From Angiostrongylus vasorum (Eukaryota > Nematoda > Chromadorea > Rhabditida > Metastrongylidae): a stretch of 64,000 bases of DNA. Each line of letters opens with the position of its first letter. Positions within the stretch are counted from its first letter, which is position 1. Positions 11,462 through 22,650 of the stretch are shown piece after piece. The DNA lies in NCBI GenBank assembly GCA_018806985.1, contig JADANN010000347.1:62001-126000 (forward strand). The letters run 5' to 3'. A program made the position numbers and the translations under genes. The notes under the pieces were generated by a model. It was not told where the DNA came from, made no database searches, and saw nothing but the letters and a program-made list of their open reading frames with translations.

Positions 11462-11785
11462 AGCTTTGAAAGGTGAAATTGATAGCAATCTATTCGGCCA
11501 AACACCTCCATAACCAAACAGAGAAAAGGCTAAACCAAGATTTCAATCACAATGAACACAGAATAGCTTTTTTTGCACGCTCACCGCTTTCTATGAGTCT
11601 TCCACTGAGTGTGTCGCGTGGAGACCAACCGCACTGAAATCACATGGAATCGTAGTGTGCCCGACCCATCAGAATAACAGGCTTATATACTGCCCAGTGT
11701 CACGCGTGATAATGAGGCATTCCTCCATGCGGTCCATTTCCGGGTCCTTGGAATTAATCTAGAATGCCTTAAGAGTTTGATGCGC

Positions 11786-12345
11786 TTATGTTTTTGATCC
11801 CTGTGCAAGGATCGTGACCCGTACTTCAAAGTCCTCCCCGTTATGTTTCTGGGTCCTGTGCGTGCCTAGTGGGGTATTTGGTTTACGTATACTGACTAGG
11901 TGTTTTTTTATGCGGACGCAGAGTGGTATGCCCGTTTCGCCAATGTATTCGTCTCCGCACGCCTTACAGGAGATCACATAAACTGTACTTGAACTCATGC
12001 AATCACCGTCTCTACCATTAGGGCAATCTATGCAGTTTTGCGTTCCACATAGACCGTCATATAGGCGGTTACGAAATAGCTGGCGCCTAAGAGTACTCGG
12101 TGGTATTTCAACTACGTTTACCGAATTATCTAGACCCTTCTTCTTAAGCAGCGTTTTATAGCTGCACTTACATGATTTGAGATGAAGGGTAGGATAAACG
12201 GGACCATTTTATCGCTAGAGTTGTCGTTTGGAGGCCTAGAATTTCCTCTACTCCTGTCCAGAGCTACAGCTTCGTAGCCATTAGAAATGGCTATTTGCCA
12301 TGCCAAGTTCCGAGACTCCTCTCTGTCCTCTTTTCCCGTGCACAC
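11786..12345 (-). pseudogene. PLE C-terminal region with GIY-YIG endonuclease
   Basis: Two minus-strand open frames cover the end of a PLE polyprotein. The first, 12345-12130, reads from CTGKEDREESRNLAWQIA to SAAIKRCLRR (linker). After a frame change the sequence continues through a Cys-rich CPNGRDGDC segment into the second, 11998-11786, with VYVISCKACGDEYIGETGIP and LCVRIKKH. That is the GIY-YIG nuclease core with its Arg. A Cys motif before GIY-YIG is typical of PLEs. The nuclease would nick target DNA for primed reverse transcription. The 5' reverse transcriptase is missing and the frame is broken between the pieces. Confidence 0.8.
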
Positions 12346-12527
12346 GTTGGTTGCTGTTCGAAATATGTTTCTTACAAGCGCTTCAGTGGAAGCCTCATAG
12401 AAAGCGGTGAGTGTGCAAAGAAGCTATTCTGTTTTCAGTGTGATTGAAATCTTGGTTTAGATTTTCTCTGTTTGGCTATGGAGGTGTTTTCCCGGGTAGA
12501 TTGCTGTCAACATGACCTTTCCAGGCT

Positions 12528-12556
12528 CTGAGGAAGGCGAAATCCGCCGAAGCGTC
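12528..12556 (+). ncRNA. Hammerhead-like core, right PLE arm
   Basis: Plus strand: CTGAGGA, GGC...GCC stem II, GAAGC, GTC. CUGANGA and GUC fit, but GAAA has become GAAG. Its inverted partner is at 11432-11461. Confidence 0.5.
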
Positions 12557-12640
12557 AGCGTATTCTTGAATAAAGAATAAAATAACACCTCGCGTTTGCT
12601 CAACATGAATATAAAGAATTACTTGATTAATGCCGAGGTA

Positions 12641-13344
12641 AAGTCGGTAGTGGGAATTGAATTACTATTATAAAAGCTAATTTTTTCTTTAACCTTGGCA
12701 CGATTAGTCAGTATATATTTTCTAAAATGTTGTTAACTGTCTATTTATAAAGCATTGTTACTCTGTGTGCTAGCTGGTAACGACACCGACGATTGCAGAT
12801 GGTTTGTCAGGAGAGAAACAAAGGATTATTAGTGGACAATCAGTACGAACAAGCGTTCCGGATAAAAGAGCACTGCCGAGCTAGATTAGTCCATTCTAGT
12901 GGTGCTCCACTGGTTTCGTTCCACTAGAGCCGATCACTACCACCAACATCGGAGGAGGAACACCTGTCGGCGATTCACTCGGATCACTCCGACTCTGAAG
13001 AAGGCGAGTGCGCGGAAAAAACCTTTTACCAAGGCAGTGCTAGCTTATTCACCAAAGAACATATACCAAGTTAGTGTTTCTTGATCTATTAGATAACTAT
13101 GGTACCAACCTACCGGCGCAAGACTGGTGAAGAGACAAGCTAGGTGCGCAATCGAACTGTGTGTGTAGCGCAGGTACTTTCAACCACTTCGTTATAAGTT
13201 TCTCATAGAAAGTCCTTGTAGATAAAGAATTTTTACAAGCTGTTTCTCTTACTATTGTGGTACTCGTTGTCAACAATGAATAACTTTTATCCATGTCGCA
13301 AGGCTTCACTTTTAGTGGAATACTTACTTGATATTTGACACTTG
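12641..13344. other. Intergenic; possible very decayed hammerhead at about 12989-13020
   Basis: No gene is recognised. 'ctctgaagaaggcgagtgcgcggaaaaaac' on the plus strand resembles the PLE hammerhead segment (CTGAAGA, GGC stem, GAAA) but lacks GUC, so it may be an old flank relic or chance. Confidence 0.3.
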
Positions 13345-13705
13345 AACGGCCCGTCATCACTAGTTGTTCGGGCCCCAGCATAATCACCATTTTTCGGAGA
13401 TTTGCTGGTTAAGCCATTGTGGCTCCCTGGAATCGCGAGGACAGCCTGGCCAAAGCCTGCCACAGGTCTTCACCACCACAGACAATCGCAGCCCTTGTGG
13501 ATCAGAGGGAGATTTACCACCATGCGACTTTGATACCAGGACAGTGGTGGATCTTGGTATTGGTTTACTTTCTGATGTAAACGCCAGACTCCTTCTCAGC
13601 TTGGAAGACCCTGCAAGGGATGAATCTCCCATTGTACATCGCTGTCCAGCACCCAAGGACACCTCCCAGCCACGATGAGGCAGTAAACCGTTGGCAGGCT
13701 TTCAG
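13345..13705 (+). repeat. Dispersed repeat, family 4
   Basis: It runs from 'cgggccccagcataatcacc' through 'gatttgctggttaagccattg' and 'cgcagcccttgtggatcagag' to 'ccacgatgaggcagtaaaccg'. Copies or pieces lie at 16290-16490 and 50055-50460 (plus), 22290-22650 and 32655-32775 (minus), and 54225-54365 (plus). No protein, target duplication or tRNA-like head was recognised, so the class is open. Confidence 0.7.
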
Positions 13706-14479
13706 TCGAATATATTCTGAAAGTGTTCCAGATATCATTTCAGATTTCAGAAAAAAGAAAGCCGAACCAACTAAAGAATATCCAAACCTTTAGCTGTCCT
13801 ATAAAGCTGAGTAGTCATTATCATTTCTTCTCCTGTTCGCGTTTTTTACTTTTTTTCATCGAGATTGAGTAAGCAGTCGTTTATCAAGCTTCAATACCTA
13901 ATGCTCCAGACTGCTAAAGGAGTACATTTCTACGGGTACCACTTTTCATACTTCGAAAATGTCCACATCTGGGAAAAACAGTTATGCGGTCTTCAACTGT
14001 TCCCACCCATTGATCCCATTGTTCCAGTACTATTGAACCACACTAAGTGCTCTTTGACTTCCTTTGTCTTCATTAAAAGTCGGCCACTTTTCCACAATGA
14101 AATAAGTACAGCGTTGCACGGATCTCGTAAAATCCTGGAGCTAGTTATTTGGGGAGCTTCTGAACGAAAATGTTCTTCAACCAATAATAGTCAAAACCAT
14201 GTTCCAGTGATTTAAAGACTGCGACCACCATCTTACAATACACCACATTTTTTTATTGATTCTACTTTTTGCTTTGCTTTCCTTGCTTTTTTTACATCTG
14301 TTGAAGCAATAAAGAGTATTATTGCTAAATTCTGCACATTAATGTTAAAACACACATTTGTTATATCTTCATGTTTTTGTATCAAATCTGCGACCCGTCT
14401 TGCTTTTGTTCTTTAAAACAGTTCAGTTAGACGCCACTAAAGTCGATATTCGTCCCTGTCATTTGTCAGAATTACCATT
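13706..14479. other. Intergenic; one 116-codon open frame without support
   Basis: A 116-codon plus-strand frame at 13865-14215 has no recognised domain and no gene-like context. The opposite strand is also open for 63 codons. I do not call a gene. Confidence 0.3.
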
Positions 14480-14990
14480 TTAATTCTGCTCGCCTGATGA
14501 ACACAAAAAGGGTTCTAATTTTTTCTGCAACAGTTTTCGTCGTCGGGATCTTGGTGTTTGACTTCTGTCCTGAGCAGCCGGCAGGACCAAGTTAATAGAG
14601 GTTATTGTCCAGCGGTTATCATGTAGAGGGAAAAACGAGACCTGCACTCTTGATTTTTTACATCCTTCGCATGTGAGTTGGAGTCTCAGACTCGCTGACA
14701 GGAATGTAATTGGCAAATTCAGATTTCCGTTCCCACTAGCATGAGATTCTTCTATCATCAGTTTCTCGTACGCATGTTCGGTAACGCCAACCTCTCTTCT
14801 GCTTTGGTCATGTAACGTCAGCTTTCCAGTGGGGAGCATTAAGGCGGGTGGAACCACAAAATCGATGAGGTAAAAAGCGGAGCCGGCTGTATTTTGTTTT
14901 TTTTCCTACATATTCGATGTTCCTGAGAGCTTCACAAACCGCTCTTGTCCTTCTGCTAAGTTGAGCAGCTGAGTCTCCCACGTTGATGTT
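14480..14990 (-). mobile_element. Highly decayed RTE-type LINE tail
   Basis: Minus-strand frames give LSRRTRAVCEALRNIEYV near 14965-14910, which corresponds to LSRRKRAAWGAFKNIE in better copies. It continues in another frame (14857-14480) with SRREVGVTEHAYEKLM and HDNRWTITSINLVLP, resembling the RTE C-terminus. The match is weak but in the right order. Confidence 0.45.
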
Positions 14991-16289
14991 ACATGTTGAA
15001 AAAAAAAGCTGCCATATTAGAAATAGTATTTGGATGATCAATGCAGTTAATTGTTACTTCCGGCTTTAAATATTTTGTTTAATTGAGTTCTTCCGTGTTA
15101 ATTAATTAAACAAGCGCAACCATTTAATATCATTTCCTGTCGGTTTTGGTACAAAAATTTTAAATTTGAGGGACTTATTAAACCTAGAATTTAGTCTAAT
15201 TTCCTTGGACTTTAACATCAAAGAGTTTAAGTTACCCACATCACTAGAAGGACTCAAGCTTTGCAAATTACCATAACTGGCTTGAGCAGATGGTGTGGAA
15301 CTGAGGAATTTTAAGCAGTGTACTTGAGGTAAAACCCATCCTTCAATAATAAGACTACGAGCAGACAGTGAGTAATACCTCTATAACCAAGTATCCGATC
15401 CTCTTTCACTACGCTAGCGTGCTATTATTGCGCTTAGTGGTGTTCTGAAAAGTATCTTTAATGTTTCTTCCCACTTATTTTTCAGATTCTACTAGTGTAT
15501 CTTCTTTCTAGACTACATTTTCTGCTCCGATGTTTCTTTTCTTCAAGAAAGTGGTTTTCGGTTCCAAATCAACTTCGTTACTCAGCTACGCTTATAACGA
15601 CACTTTCAATTGAAAAAAAATATCTACTTCAAAAAACTCGGCTTTAAATCTCCTTTTTTCGATGTTTTCCTGAGGATTATTTAGAAGAAAATAAGCACAA
15701 TCCTCCCCTTCACATTGTTCTCGTTCGAGCCCTTTTAAGCTGTCAAATAAGTGACTTGTTTACGCTTTTCGAAAGCAGTTTTTTCTCAGTTCATCGACTT
15801 TGGAGGGATTGAAACCTTGAAGTGCCCCGTCTGGATTCGAACATGAGTTTATCTCCGATAATTTGAAATGTTAACGCATTAAAACAGCATGTAATAATCG
15901 ATTACAAAAAAAATTTTGAATAGAAAGGAATGAATGAAAAACAAGAAACCGGAGGAACGCAGCGGTAACGTGAAGAGACGCTTCGCTTTGCTTACGGCCG
16001 AAGTTCTCAACTGGACAGCAGCTGCTTGACGAAAAGCATTTTTTGCCTCACAAACATACCTTTATTACCGATCTAACCGCTCACCATAGATTATTTCGTC
16101 TTTAACTACAAATGTAAAGTTGGCTTCGCTTTGAGTGTTTAGGGGTGACCCAGAGTTCTTCAGACGCTTTCGTGAAACACGGTTTCGTCAACCTTTAAGA
16201 AGCCTTTAAAAATTTTTTTCTATAACTCATAGGACCGACTTTCTATAAACCTGAGCATAAATGATCAGTATAATTATTTATGTGCTGGT
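14991..16289. other. Long AT-rich intergenic stretch
   Basis: About 1.3 kb with no convincing open frame, splice-bounded exon or match to the repeat families identified elsewhere. Confidence 0.4.
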
Positions 16290-16490
16290 TTACCCATTGT
16301 GGTTCCGTGGAGGCCTGAGATCAGCCTGGTCAAAGTCTGGCCTAGCTGGGCTTCCTGATGGAAGCGCCGGAGTCCTTCTCAGTTTCGCAGATCATGCTGG
16401 ATGGATGAATCCCTCCGCTTTAAATCGCAGCTCGACAACCAGGAACATCTGCCACGATGAGGCGGTTAACCGTTTGGAGGACTGTCCAAT
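16290..16490 (+). repeat. Dispersed repeat, family 4 (internally deleted)
   Basis: It has the family start 'tttacccattgtggttccgtgga' and end 'ccacgatgaggcggttaaccg' with the middle missing, compared with 13345-13705. Confidence 0.65.
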
Positions 16491-16582
16491 AATGTTCGAA
16501 ATATGTCGTATTTACTTTGTATGCAAGAATCCATTAATCCTAATGGATTCTGTTTCAGTTGTTAATGTTTACTGTTAACTGG

Positions 16583-16882
16583 AAGAGCGCGTGTGGCGCA
16601 GTGGTTGGGGGGCGCCACTGCGACACTGCGACACACACGTAGAACCGATCCCCCAGCGCCCGTGGCGCACCAAGCCTTCCATCCCTCCGAGGTGAGCAAA
16701 TTGGTACCAGACTTGTCTGGGAGAATAGCAGCACTGGCTCTATACATCGGTAGGCCACCGCGAGTCATTGTAAAGGCCAGATATGCATTTAATCACCTCC
16801 AACGATACTCAATGAAGTCGAATGCACGGTGCATCCCTCAGCGATTGATCAACGCCGAGAGCTTTATCCTTTTTTTTTACTG
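16583..16882 (+). mobile_element. tRNA-like SINE, family 2 (good copy)
   Basis: The head 'gcgcgtgtggcgcagtggttg' resembles a tRNA A box and 'gaaccgatccccc' a B box. The body continues through 'ggtaccagacttgtctggga' and 'gtcattgtaaaggccagata' and ends 'gccgagagctttatccttttt', where the T run could act as a Pol III stop. It is one of the longest copies and serves as a reference for the family. Confidence 0.8.
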
Positions 16883-16949
16883 TTAATTGAGATATGTTTG
16901 TTTAAACCACTGCTTTTTCCTGATGAGAAAACGCGATTTGTAATCACAA

Positions 16950-17640
16950 CATTTACCAATCCACAGCAGCTGACGTTTCGGCATTTTCGCCTTTTTGAGA
17001 GCCTGGAAAGGTCAAATTGACATTCAATCTACTCAGCCAAACACTTTCACAACCTCAACAGAGGCAATTTAATACACAATTTGATACATTATTTATGTAT
17101 TTCATTGATGAGGGGAATCCAGTGTTGCGTGCTGAGCGGTGAGTGTTTAATCGGAAGCTGTTTATTTGTTTAATATTTAATTTTGCATGACCTTATATCA
17201 CATCTAGTGTGCGGATCCCAGCACTGGTGGCATTCGATTCGTCTCCGTCGCATCCATCGTCCACAATGGTCTTCGAATATTTCGCATGTTCTTTCAGCTG
17301 CTGCTTGAAAATACCGCCTTCTTTATAAATGCCATAGAATGTTGGTCTAGTCAATTCTCGTTGCGATCTTCATAGCCGGACTAAGGCGTTCTACATGCAT
17401 TGGAGGGTAGCAATGAGGTGAAAACCAAAAAACTGAACTAGCGCCTTTGCTTCCTGATCGACAGCATCACTAACCACTGCGCTATCCCACCCCGGCAGTT
17501 TATTGTACGAGTGATTAAAATTTATGAATTAAGTTTTATTCGCTGAGGTTACGAACGTGTTTATCTGAGCATATTAAATGTCAATTTGGCTATTCGCGGC
17601 TCTGATAAAGGCGAAACCGCCAAAATATCCCCCTATTGTG
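16950..17640. mobile_element. PLE flank foldback with a SINE inserted in the loop
   Basis: The left arm (about 16950-17110) carries a decayed minus-strand hammerhead at 16968-16995 (GAAAC and GTC kept, CTGANGA lost). The right arm (about 17560-17640) carries 'gctctgataaaggcgaaaccgcc' on the plus strand. Blocks such as 'gtcaaattgacatt' and 'aatgtcaatttggc' are inverted partners. A family 3 SINE (17187-17500) lies between them. The arrangement is like an old version of the element at 52066-52473. Confidence 0.5.
17187..17500 (-). mobile_element. tRNA-like SINE, family 3
   Basis: A minus-strand copy with head 'ggggtgggatagcgcagtggttagtgatg' at the right (A-box-like) and the family body to the left. 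It is nested between inverted PLE arms. Confidence 0.7.
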
Positions 17641-18529
17641 TGCTAATGATTGCTGTAATAACAATCTCTTATTGTCTCATCAAGAAGACAGTAAATTATT
17701 GATCATGTGAAGAGGTAAAAAAGAAAAGTCGTTGCTAGGTGTTTGTTTAAAATTGAAAGGCGTCATTATTTTCGGCTTCTTGCTACTGTGTAGAACTCGC
17801 AAGGCCCGTTAAGGATCGGATACACAATGTTTGCTGCTGAATCAGCACGAAAACCTGCTATGAATTTCTTTCACGTCGGAATTTCGATAACGGGTTGGAA
17901 TGTAACCATTCGAAATCTATGTCTATAAACCTCTTTAGGTGTCCTGTGTATGACAGCAGTATTTATTACGACATTCTCGCAAAACTACAAGGAAAGTAAC
18001 CCTGGAAATTTAGTAGAAAGTGGGATTATCTCGAACAAATAAGATAAACGTCCTTTTCCACGAATGCTGCCTTAGAGTACACTTGTCTTCTGTAACAGAC
18101 CTTGGCAAGCTTCTGGTTGCACAAAAACAGTATGAAAAAGGCCACTTCGAAAAGCGTAGAAGCCCAGGTGCCATTCGACCAAAGGAATCACGTTGGTGAA
18201 ATATGTGATGTGAAAAAAAGAATTAGATTTTTACTGATGCGCCTTCAAATGAACAGTAGAGTTCAACGGGATGGCAGTTGATTTAGGTAATAAATGATTA
18301 CACCTAGAAATCAGTTGAGTTTCTTCACATGGGTGATTCTCGTGGATCAGCGGCGTTAAAAGAGAAGATCCACCAGTAAATTATATCTGTGAAAGGTCTT
18401 TGTCGCTACTTTTCTCTTAATCATGGATTACCGTAACATCAAATGCTCTAAATATTATTCTACAAAAAACGTGACTACTAAAACACATTGCTTCATCATT
18501 CATTCACTTGTTTTCTTAACACGAGCCAT
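17641..18529. other. Intergenic, nothing recognised
   Basis: No exon, RNA gene or repeat could be supported. Confidence 0.4.
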
Positions 18530-18640
18530 GCTCACAAATACTGTGAAAATCCCAGCACTTCTTCAATTAGATTCCTTTTCTTCGCACCAATCAGCAACGA
18601 ATGTCTTCGGATTTGCGTTTGGATTCCAATTTTTTGTTCG
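18530..18640 (-). repeat. Decayed family 3 SINE fragment
   Basis: 'tcccagcacttcttc', 'attccttttcttcgcacc' and 'acgaatgtcttc' match the tail part of family 3 SINEs in order. The tRNA-like head is missing. Confidence 0.45.
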
Positions 18641-19289
18641 AAGAACGTTGGAATTCTGTATGTGTACCGTTGAATGCTCGTCGAATCGATTTTATTCGAT
18701 CTTGGGATAGCTGCGTTATGGAGTTCCTAAGGCTTATGGACCGGCTACGCAATTGTGTTTAGTAGCAGGTTACTGACCCCGGATGGATGATAAGCCTGGT
18801 TGAATCAAGGGAGGTTCAAGCTAGGGCTCAGCAATTATTTAACGGCACACTATTCCGACATCTATTGGAATCACTTTCTTATATTGGGCGCTTATTTTTT
18901 CTTACTCTTTCGTTAAAAAATAACGGAGAATTCTGTAGGATTCACTAATTCTACTAGTGATTAGTATTTGCACAGTTTTCACGAAGTGGGTGTTCCGAAT
19001 GTGTTCGCGATGAAAAAAAATATGGAAGAGTATGAAATGGTGAGTGGCAAGCAGGTGACGCTAGCTGGTCCTTATAGAAGGGATTGACCAAACTAGAACA
19101 ATAATACTACAAAATGTTTTCCATGGTGTAGGAGATTTATTGCTCTGCGCTTGGATAGTTCAATTACGTGTGACCCGTGTCCGCTAGTGCCTCTTAAAGT
19201 TGTCGCCATTCGGACTCGATGAACAGTCAACCATAGAAAATTAACAAAAAAAATTCTGCTGTTTTCTTAATGAGGAGAAATGAGACTCT
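18641..19289. other. Intergenic, nothing recognised
   Basis: No supported feature. Confidence 0.4.
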
Positions 19290-19960
19290 TGTTACACTGT
19301 TTATTTATAATAGGCGGCGTTTCAACGATTTCGCCTTTTTCAGAACCTGGAAATATTGAACGGGAACGCAGTCTACTCAATCACACGCTTTCACAACCTC
19401 AGCAGATAACGCTGAATGCAGAAATTTGTGTACGCATCGCAAGCAACTTCCTTCAAACACCCACCATTTTGTTCGTTTTCGGCCATCCAGATACTTGGTA
19501 GAGAGCAGCCGCACAGAGTGTTCCATGGGCGAGGAATGTGCTTGGGTCAGGTCATAGAATCGGCTTGAGGCACGCAGCATGGTCACGCGTGATCACAAAA
19601 CATTCCTATTTGAGGTTCATTCTTCGGTAATCTATAACGCTTTGAGTTTTACGCACTGATGCTCTGGATTTCTGCGCTATGATAGTGATTTTACCTCAAA
19701 ATGTTCTCCGCTATGCCTTCCTCTCCTATGCGTGCCCAGCAGAGCCGATCAGTTTCATTCTATGTTTCCAGTCTGGCTGTTCGCTATGGGGAAGCACAGA
19801 GGTCGACTTGTTTCGCTGACTTATTCGTCCCTTTAAGCTTTACAAAACAATGACTACACCGTACCCGAACTCATGAAGTCATTTTCTCTATCGCTAGAGC
19901 AAATTATGCATTTAGTGTGTCGTATATACGTTTATGAAAAAAGCCCTATAGATCAAGCAA
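19290..19960 (-). mobile_element. Penelope-like element remnant
   Basis: The left flank carries a hammerhead-like segment on the minus strand near 19313-19343 (CTGAAAA...GAAAC, GTC changed to GCC). Minus-strand sequence at about 19650-19930 is colinear with the PLE endonuclease region of 11786-12000, including a counterpart of the 'ctcatgcaatcaccgtctctaccattagggcaa' segment, but is full of stops. Confidence 0.55.
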
Positions 19961-20239
19961 TATCTCGTACCCTACGAGCAGCAAAATGGAACTACTCTCT
20001 TGTAGTGACAGGAACTGTGTAGTATACACTACAAAACGAAATATTTCATTTCTGAGTGCTTCACTCCACTAGATCTGGTTCTATGTGACTACGATGATCC
20101 AAGAAATAACTGCTGTGGACTGTCGACTCGAATTAATGCGTCTCTGAAGAAGACGATGGAGCTGAAAAAGTAGTCTTAATAAGGATTTGCAATAACCTTG
20201 TGGGCAACATTGCCAATAAACGAAGAAATGTATTCATAG
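19961..20239. other. Intergenic; possible decayed hammerhead-like segment
   Basis: 'gtctctgaagaagacgatggagctgaaaaag' near 20140 resembles the PLE hammerhead segment but has lost the core and stem II. Nothing else is seen. Confidence 0.3.
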
Positions 20240-20640
20240 TGTTAACTTTTTTATTTACTGCCTATTGCAATTTTTCATGGATGGGTATTACGTATAATAC
20301 AACCACAATGATGCTGAGATATTTGCAAAACACCTGCAATCAGGTGTCCTCTGTAGGGAACGAAAGCGCTATTACCCTTTCCGGGGGGCTAATGCGTTCA
20401 CCACCACATCACGCAGGCCCTTCGTTTTTTGGGCTCCCTAGGTCAATCCCACTGACGAATGATTGCTGACGGCGCTGATCGATAGAACTAACTGAGACAC
20501 AGGCGAAATGAAGGACCCGCATGGTGTGTGGTGAACGCGTTAGCCCCCCAAAACGGTTCGTTCCCCCACCGCAGACACCTGCAATCCGGAGTTTTACAAA
20601 TATCTCAGCATCATTGTGGTTGTATTCACAGCGATTAATT
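20240..20640. repeat. Palindromic (head-to-head) SINE element
   Basis: The left arm, in antisense, starts with the terminal motif 'ttaacttttttatttactgcctatt', then 'gatgctgagatatttgcaaaac' and the tRNA-like centre. The right arm, in sense, has 'catggtgtgtggtgaacgcg', 'ggttcgttccc' and the tail 'tttacaaatatctcagcatc'. The arms are imperfect inverted copies with both tails outward. A related single unit in sense orientation follows at 20740-20885. Confidence 0.7.
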
Positions 20641-20739
20641 TTTCTAAAGAGGTTAGGTGCAAGTTTTCATGACGTAATTGTTGAAAGGAAGATTGGCGGA
20701 TGGTTGATGATAGCACCGATAAGAGTGAAAAATGGCCGA

Positions 20740-20885
20740 TAGAAAGGCAAAGCAAGGGTGTCGGGTGGTGCAGTGGATAGCACGTAAAATAGTCGGGGGA
20801 TACGAAGCACAACTGAGGTTCCGAGGCTTGTTCATGTCTCAGCATCCTTTTGGTTGTATTTCACATAATACTTTACCATGATAAA
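20740..20885 (+). mobile_element. tRNA-like SINE unit related to the palindromic family
   Basis: 'gtcgggtggtgcagtggatagcacg' is an A-box-like head, and the tail 'tctcagcatccttttggttgtatttcacata' is shared with the palindromic elements. It appears to be a lone sense monomer. Confidence 0.55.
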
Positions 20886-21571
20886 TGAATACGCAGTAAA
20901 CACGCGTCGTATCCCGAATGTCAACGACTAGTGTCATATTCGTAATATTCCATTGTCGGACAATCTTGTCCGGTCACTTGTCTCCAGTAGTGGCATGTTT
21001 ATAGGATTTTTTTCTATTCGTTTATAACCTCTTCGTGGCTGAAAGATGGTCCCACTTCTCATCGAATAAATCCTTGGAACCGAATACAGCAACAATTTTC
21101 CCATGTCCGCATTGGAGAGCGATGGAGTGAATGCTGTTCGTTCGATTAACTCAGTTATAAAGGCACTGAGGCGCAACACCTAAGTGGTACGGTTCAATAA
21201 GAAAGCAATAATTGATTTCTAGCAACCGCATCTGTCGTTTAAAAAAACTGTCCTACAAAAAGTTGTGCTTTAAGAGTTGGATACCAACGTGAGTAAAATT
21301 CAAATGATGTGTGGAAAGCAGGTCAGCCTATGTGAATTCGTATGGGCTCATTTCATTTTGGTCGTTTATCTCGATACACAAACATTCTTTATCTTGACGC
21401 CCTGCATTCATTGTTTAAGACATTCCACAAGAACACGTTTACCAGGCATTGGACCAATGCTACTATTGTTTTGTTTTATTTTAATAATATACAAAATGCG
21501 CTTTTGTGGACGAAGTGTAGTAACTTTTCTTTATCGCCTATTTCTTCCTCATGGAGGGTGATGGTGTGATC
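20886..21571. other. Intergenic; no supported gene
   Basis: Open frames at 20934-21179 (minus, 81 codons) and 21277-21561 (plus, 94 codons) have no recognised domain and no convincing splice context. Confidence 0.35.
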
Positions 21572-21875
21572 TAGAACCACAGCGATGCTGAGATATGAGC
21601 AAAACTTCGAGTGTCAGGCAGTCTTCGAGCCACTTGATTACCCTTATCGCCAGTGGCTCACGTTTTCATCCAGCATACCAACCAACGCCTTTGCTTTGCC
21701 TTTCTCTCAGCCAATTTTTTTTACTCTATCGGTGCTTCAGCAGAAAGAAACTGGCTCAGACAAAGACAAAGCAAAGGCCTCGCTTGATGTGGCGGATAGC
21801 ACGAGAGCATCTGATAAGGGTGATCGTGGGTTCGAAGACCGCGGATGTTCCAAATCTTGCTTATACTAAGCTTCC
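21572..21875. repeat. Palindromic SINE element, tRNA-like arm well preserved
   Basis: The left antisense arm begins 'cacagcgatgctgagatatgagc'. The right sense arm contains 'gatgtggcggatagcacgaga' and a near-canonical B box, 'gtgggttcgaagaccgc', which makes the tRNA origin of the unit clearest here. The outer sense tail is lost. Confidence 0.65.
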
Positions 21876-22074
21876 TTGTGGTCTTATTCGTGCTAATTTA
21901 TTTCATGGTGACAAAGAGTGTTGCTGGCGAGCAGATCATAATGTTATAGAGAGAGTCACACTTGAGGAGGTTGATGAAATATCTGTGCTTCCCACTGCGA
22001 CAAAACGCCCTTTGAAGCAGCAGAGTTACGCAGAGACTGTTACTCGTCAGAAAAATAATCGGACTCCTGTATGA
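21876..22074 (+). CDS. Possible 3'-terminal exon, unknown product
   Basis: An open frame ends at TGA 22072-22074 with about 65 codons after the SINE. The residues are mixed and hydrophilic (for example WRADHNVIERVTLEEVDEISV), codon use looks ordinary, and a candidate acceptor 'tatactaag' lies near 21870. No upstream exon was identified and no family is recognised. It may be an orphan exon cut off by the adjacent foldback element, or chance. Confidence 0.2.
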
Positions 22075-22289
22075 GTGATCGGCTGGTATAGGTCAGTGAA
22101 ATGGGTGGTGTGGGGTGGTATGGGTCAGTCAAAGTTTAACACTTCCAACAACCACAATCTTTTGGTTCTCACCCTAGGAAGAGTAACGACAGGTAATAAT
22201 AAGTGAAAGGCAATAAAAGTCAGAACAACAAGCGTTCGGCGTCGATCTATCCTTCAAGGGCACTTAGTGCACTTGGCTCTATTTGGCAT

Positions 22290-22650
22290 CATCCTCCCAA
22301 CGGTTTACCGCCTCATCGTAGCTAGGAGGTGTTCCTGGGTGTCGAATTGCGATGTACAGCGGGGGGGATTCGTCTCTCCGGCAGGGTCTCGCAAGCTGAG
22401 AACGAGTCCGGCGTTTTCATCAAGAAACCTAGGTAAGAGTGAACCAATGCCAGGATCCACCACCATCCTGGTATCAAAGTCGCATGGTGGCAAATCTCCC
22501 TCTGATCCACAAGGGCTGCGACTGCCTGTCGTGTTGACGACCTGTGGCCGACTTTGGCCAGGCCGTCCTCGGGATACCAGGGAACCACAATGGCTTAACC
22601 AGCAAATCTCCGAAAAATGGTGATTATGCTGAGAGTCGCACAAGTAGTGA
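22290..22650 (-). repeat. Dispersed repeat, family 4
   Basis: A nearly full minus-strand copy, inverted relative to 13345-13705: 'caacggtttaccgcctcatcg' at the left and 'cagcaaatctccgaaaaatggtg' at the right. Confidence 0.75.

Larger units (their letters stand above)
11370..12640 (-). mobile_element. 5'-truncated Penelope-like element between inverted flanks
   Basis: Inverted arms at about 11370-11613 and 12382-12640 enclose the C-terminal coding part of a Penelope-like element. Matching blocks include 'aaacgcgaggtg' against 'cacctcgcgttt', and 'ctttctatgagtcttccactg' against its complement at 12385-12408. Each arm holds a hammerhead-like core (11432-11461 minus, 12528-12556 plus). Inverted or direct flanking repeats with minimal hammerheads are known for this retroelement class. 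No reverse transcriptase is present between the arms, so the copy cannot be autonomous. Confidence 0.75.

Noticed and set aside
12989..13020. A further hammerhead ribozyme
   Set aside because: It has CTGAAGA and a GGC stem, but GAAAC/GTC is replaced by GAAAAAAC, so no catalytic core can form.
13865..14215. 116-codon plus-strand frame as a gene
   Set aside because: No signal peptide, domain or splice context, and a decayed region surrounds it. Length alone is not persuasive in AT-rich DNA.
21595..22074. 159-codon plus-strand frame as one exon
   Set aside because: The first half is translated palindromic SINE. Only the part after about 21876 might be coding, and it is reported at low confidence.
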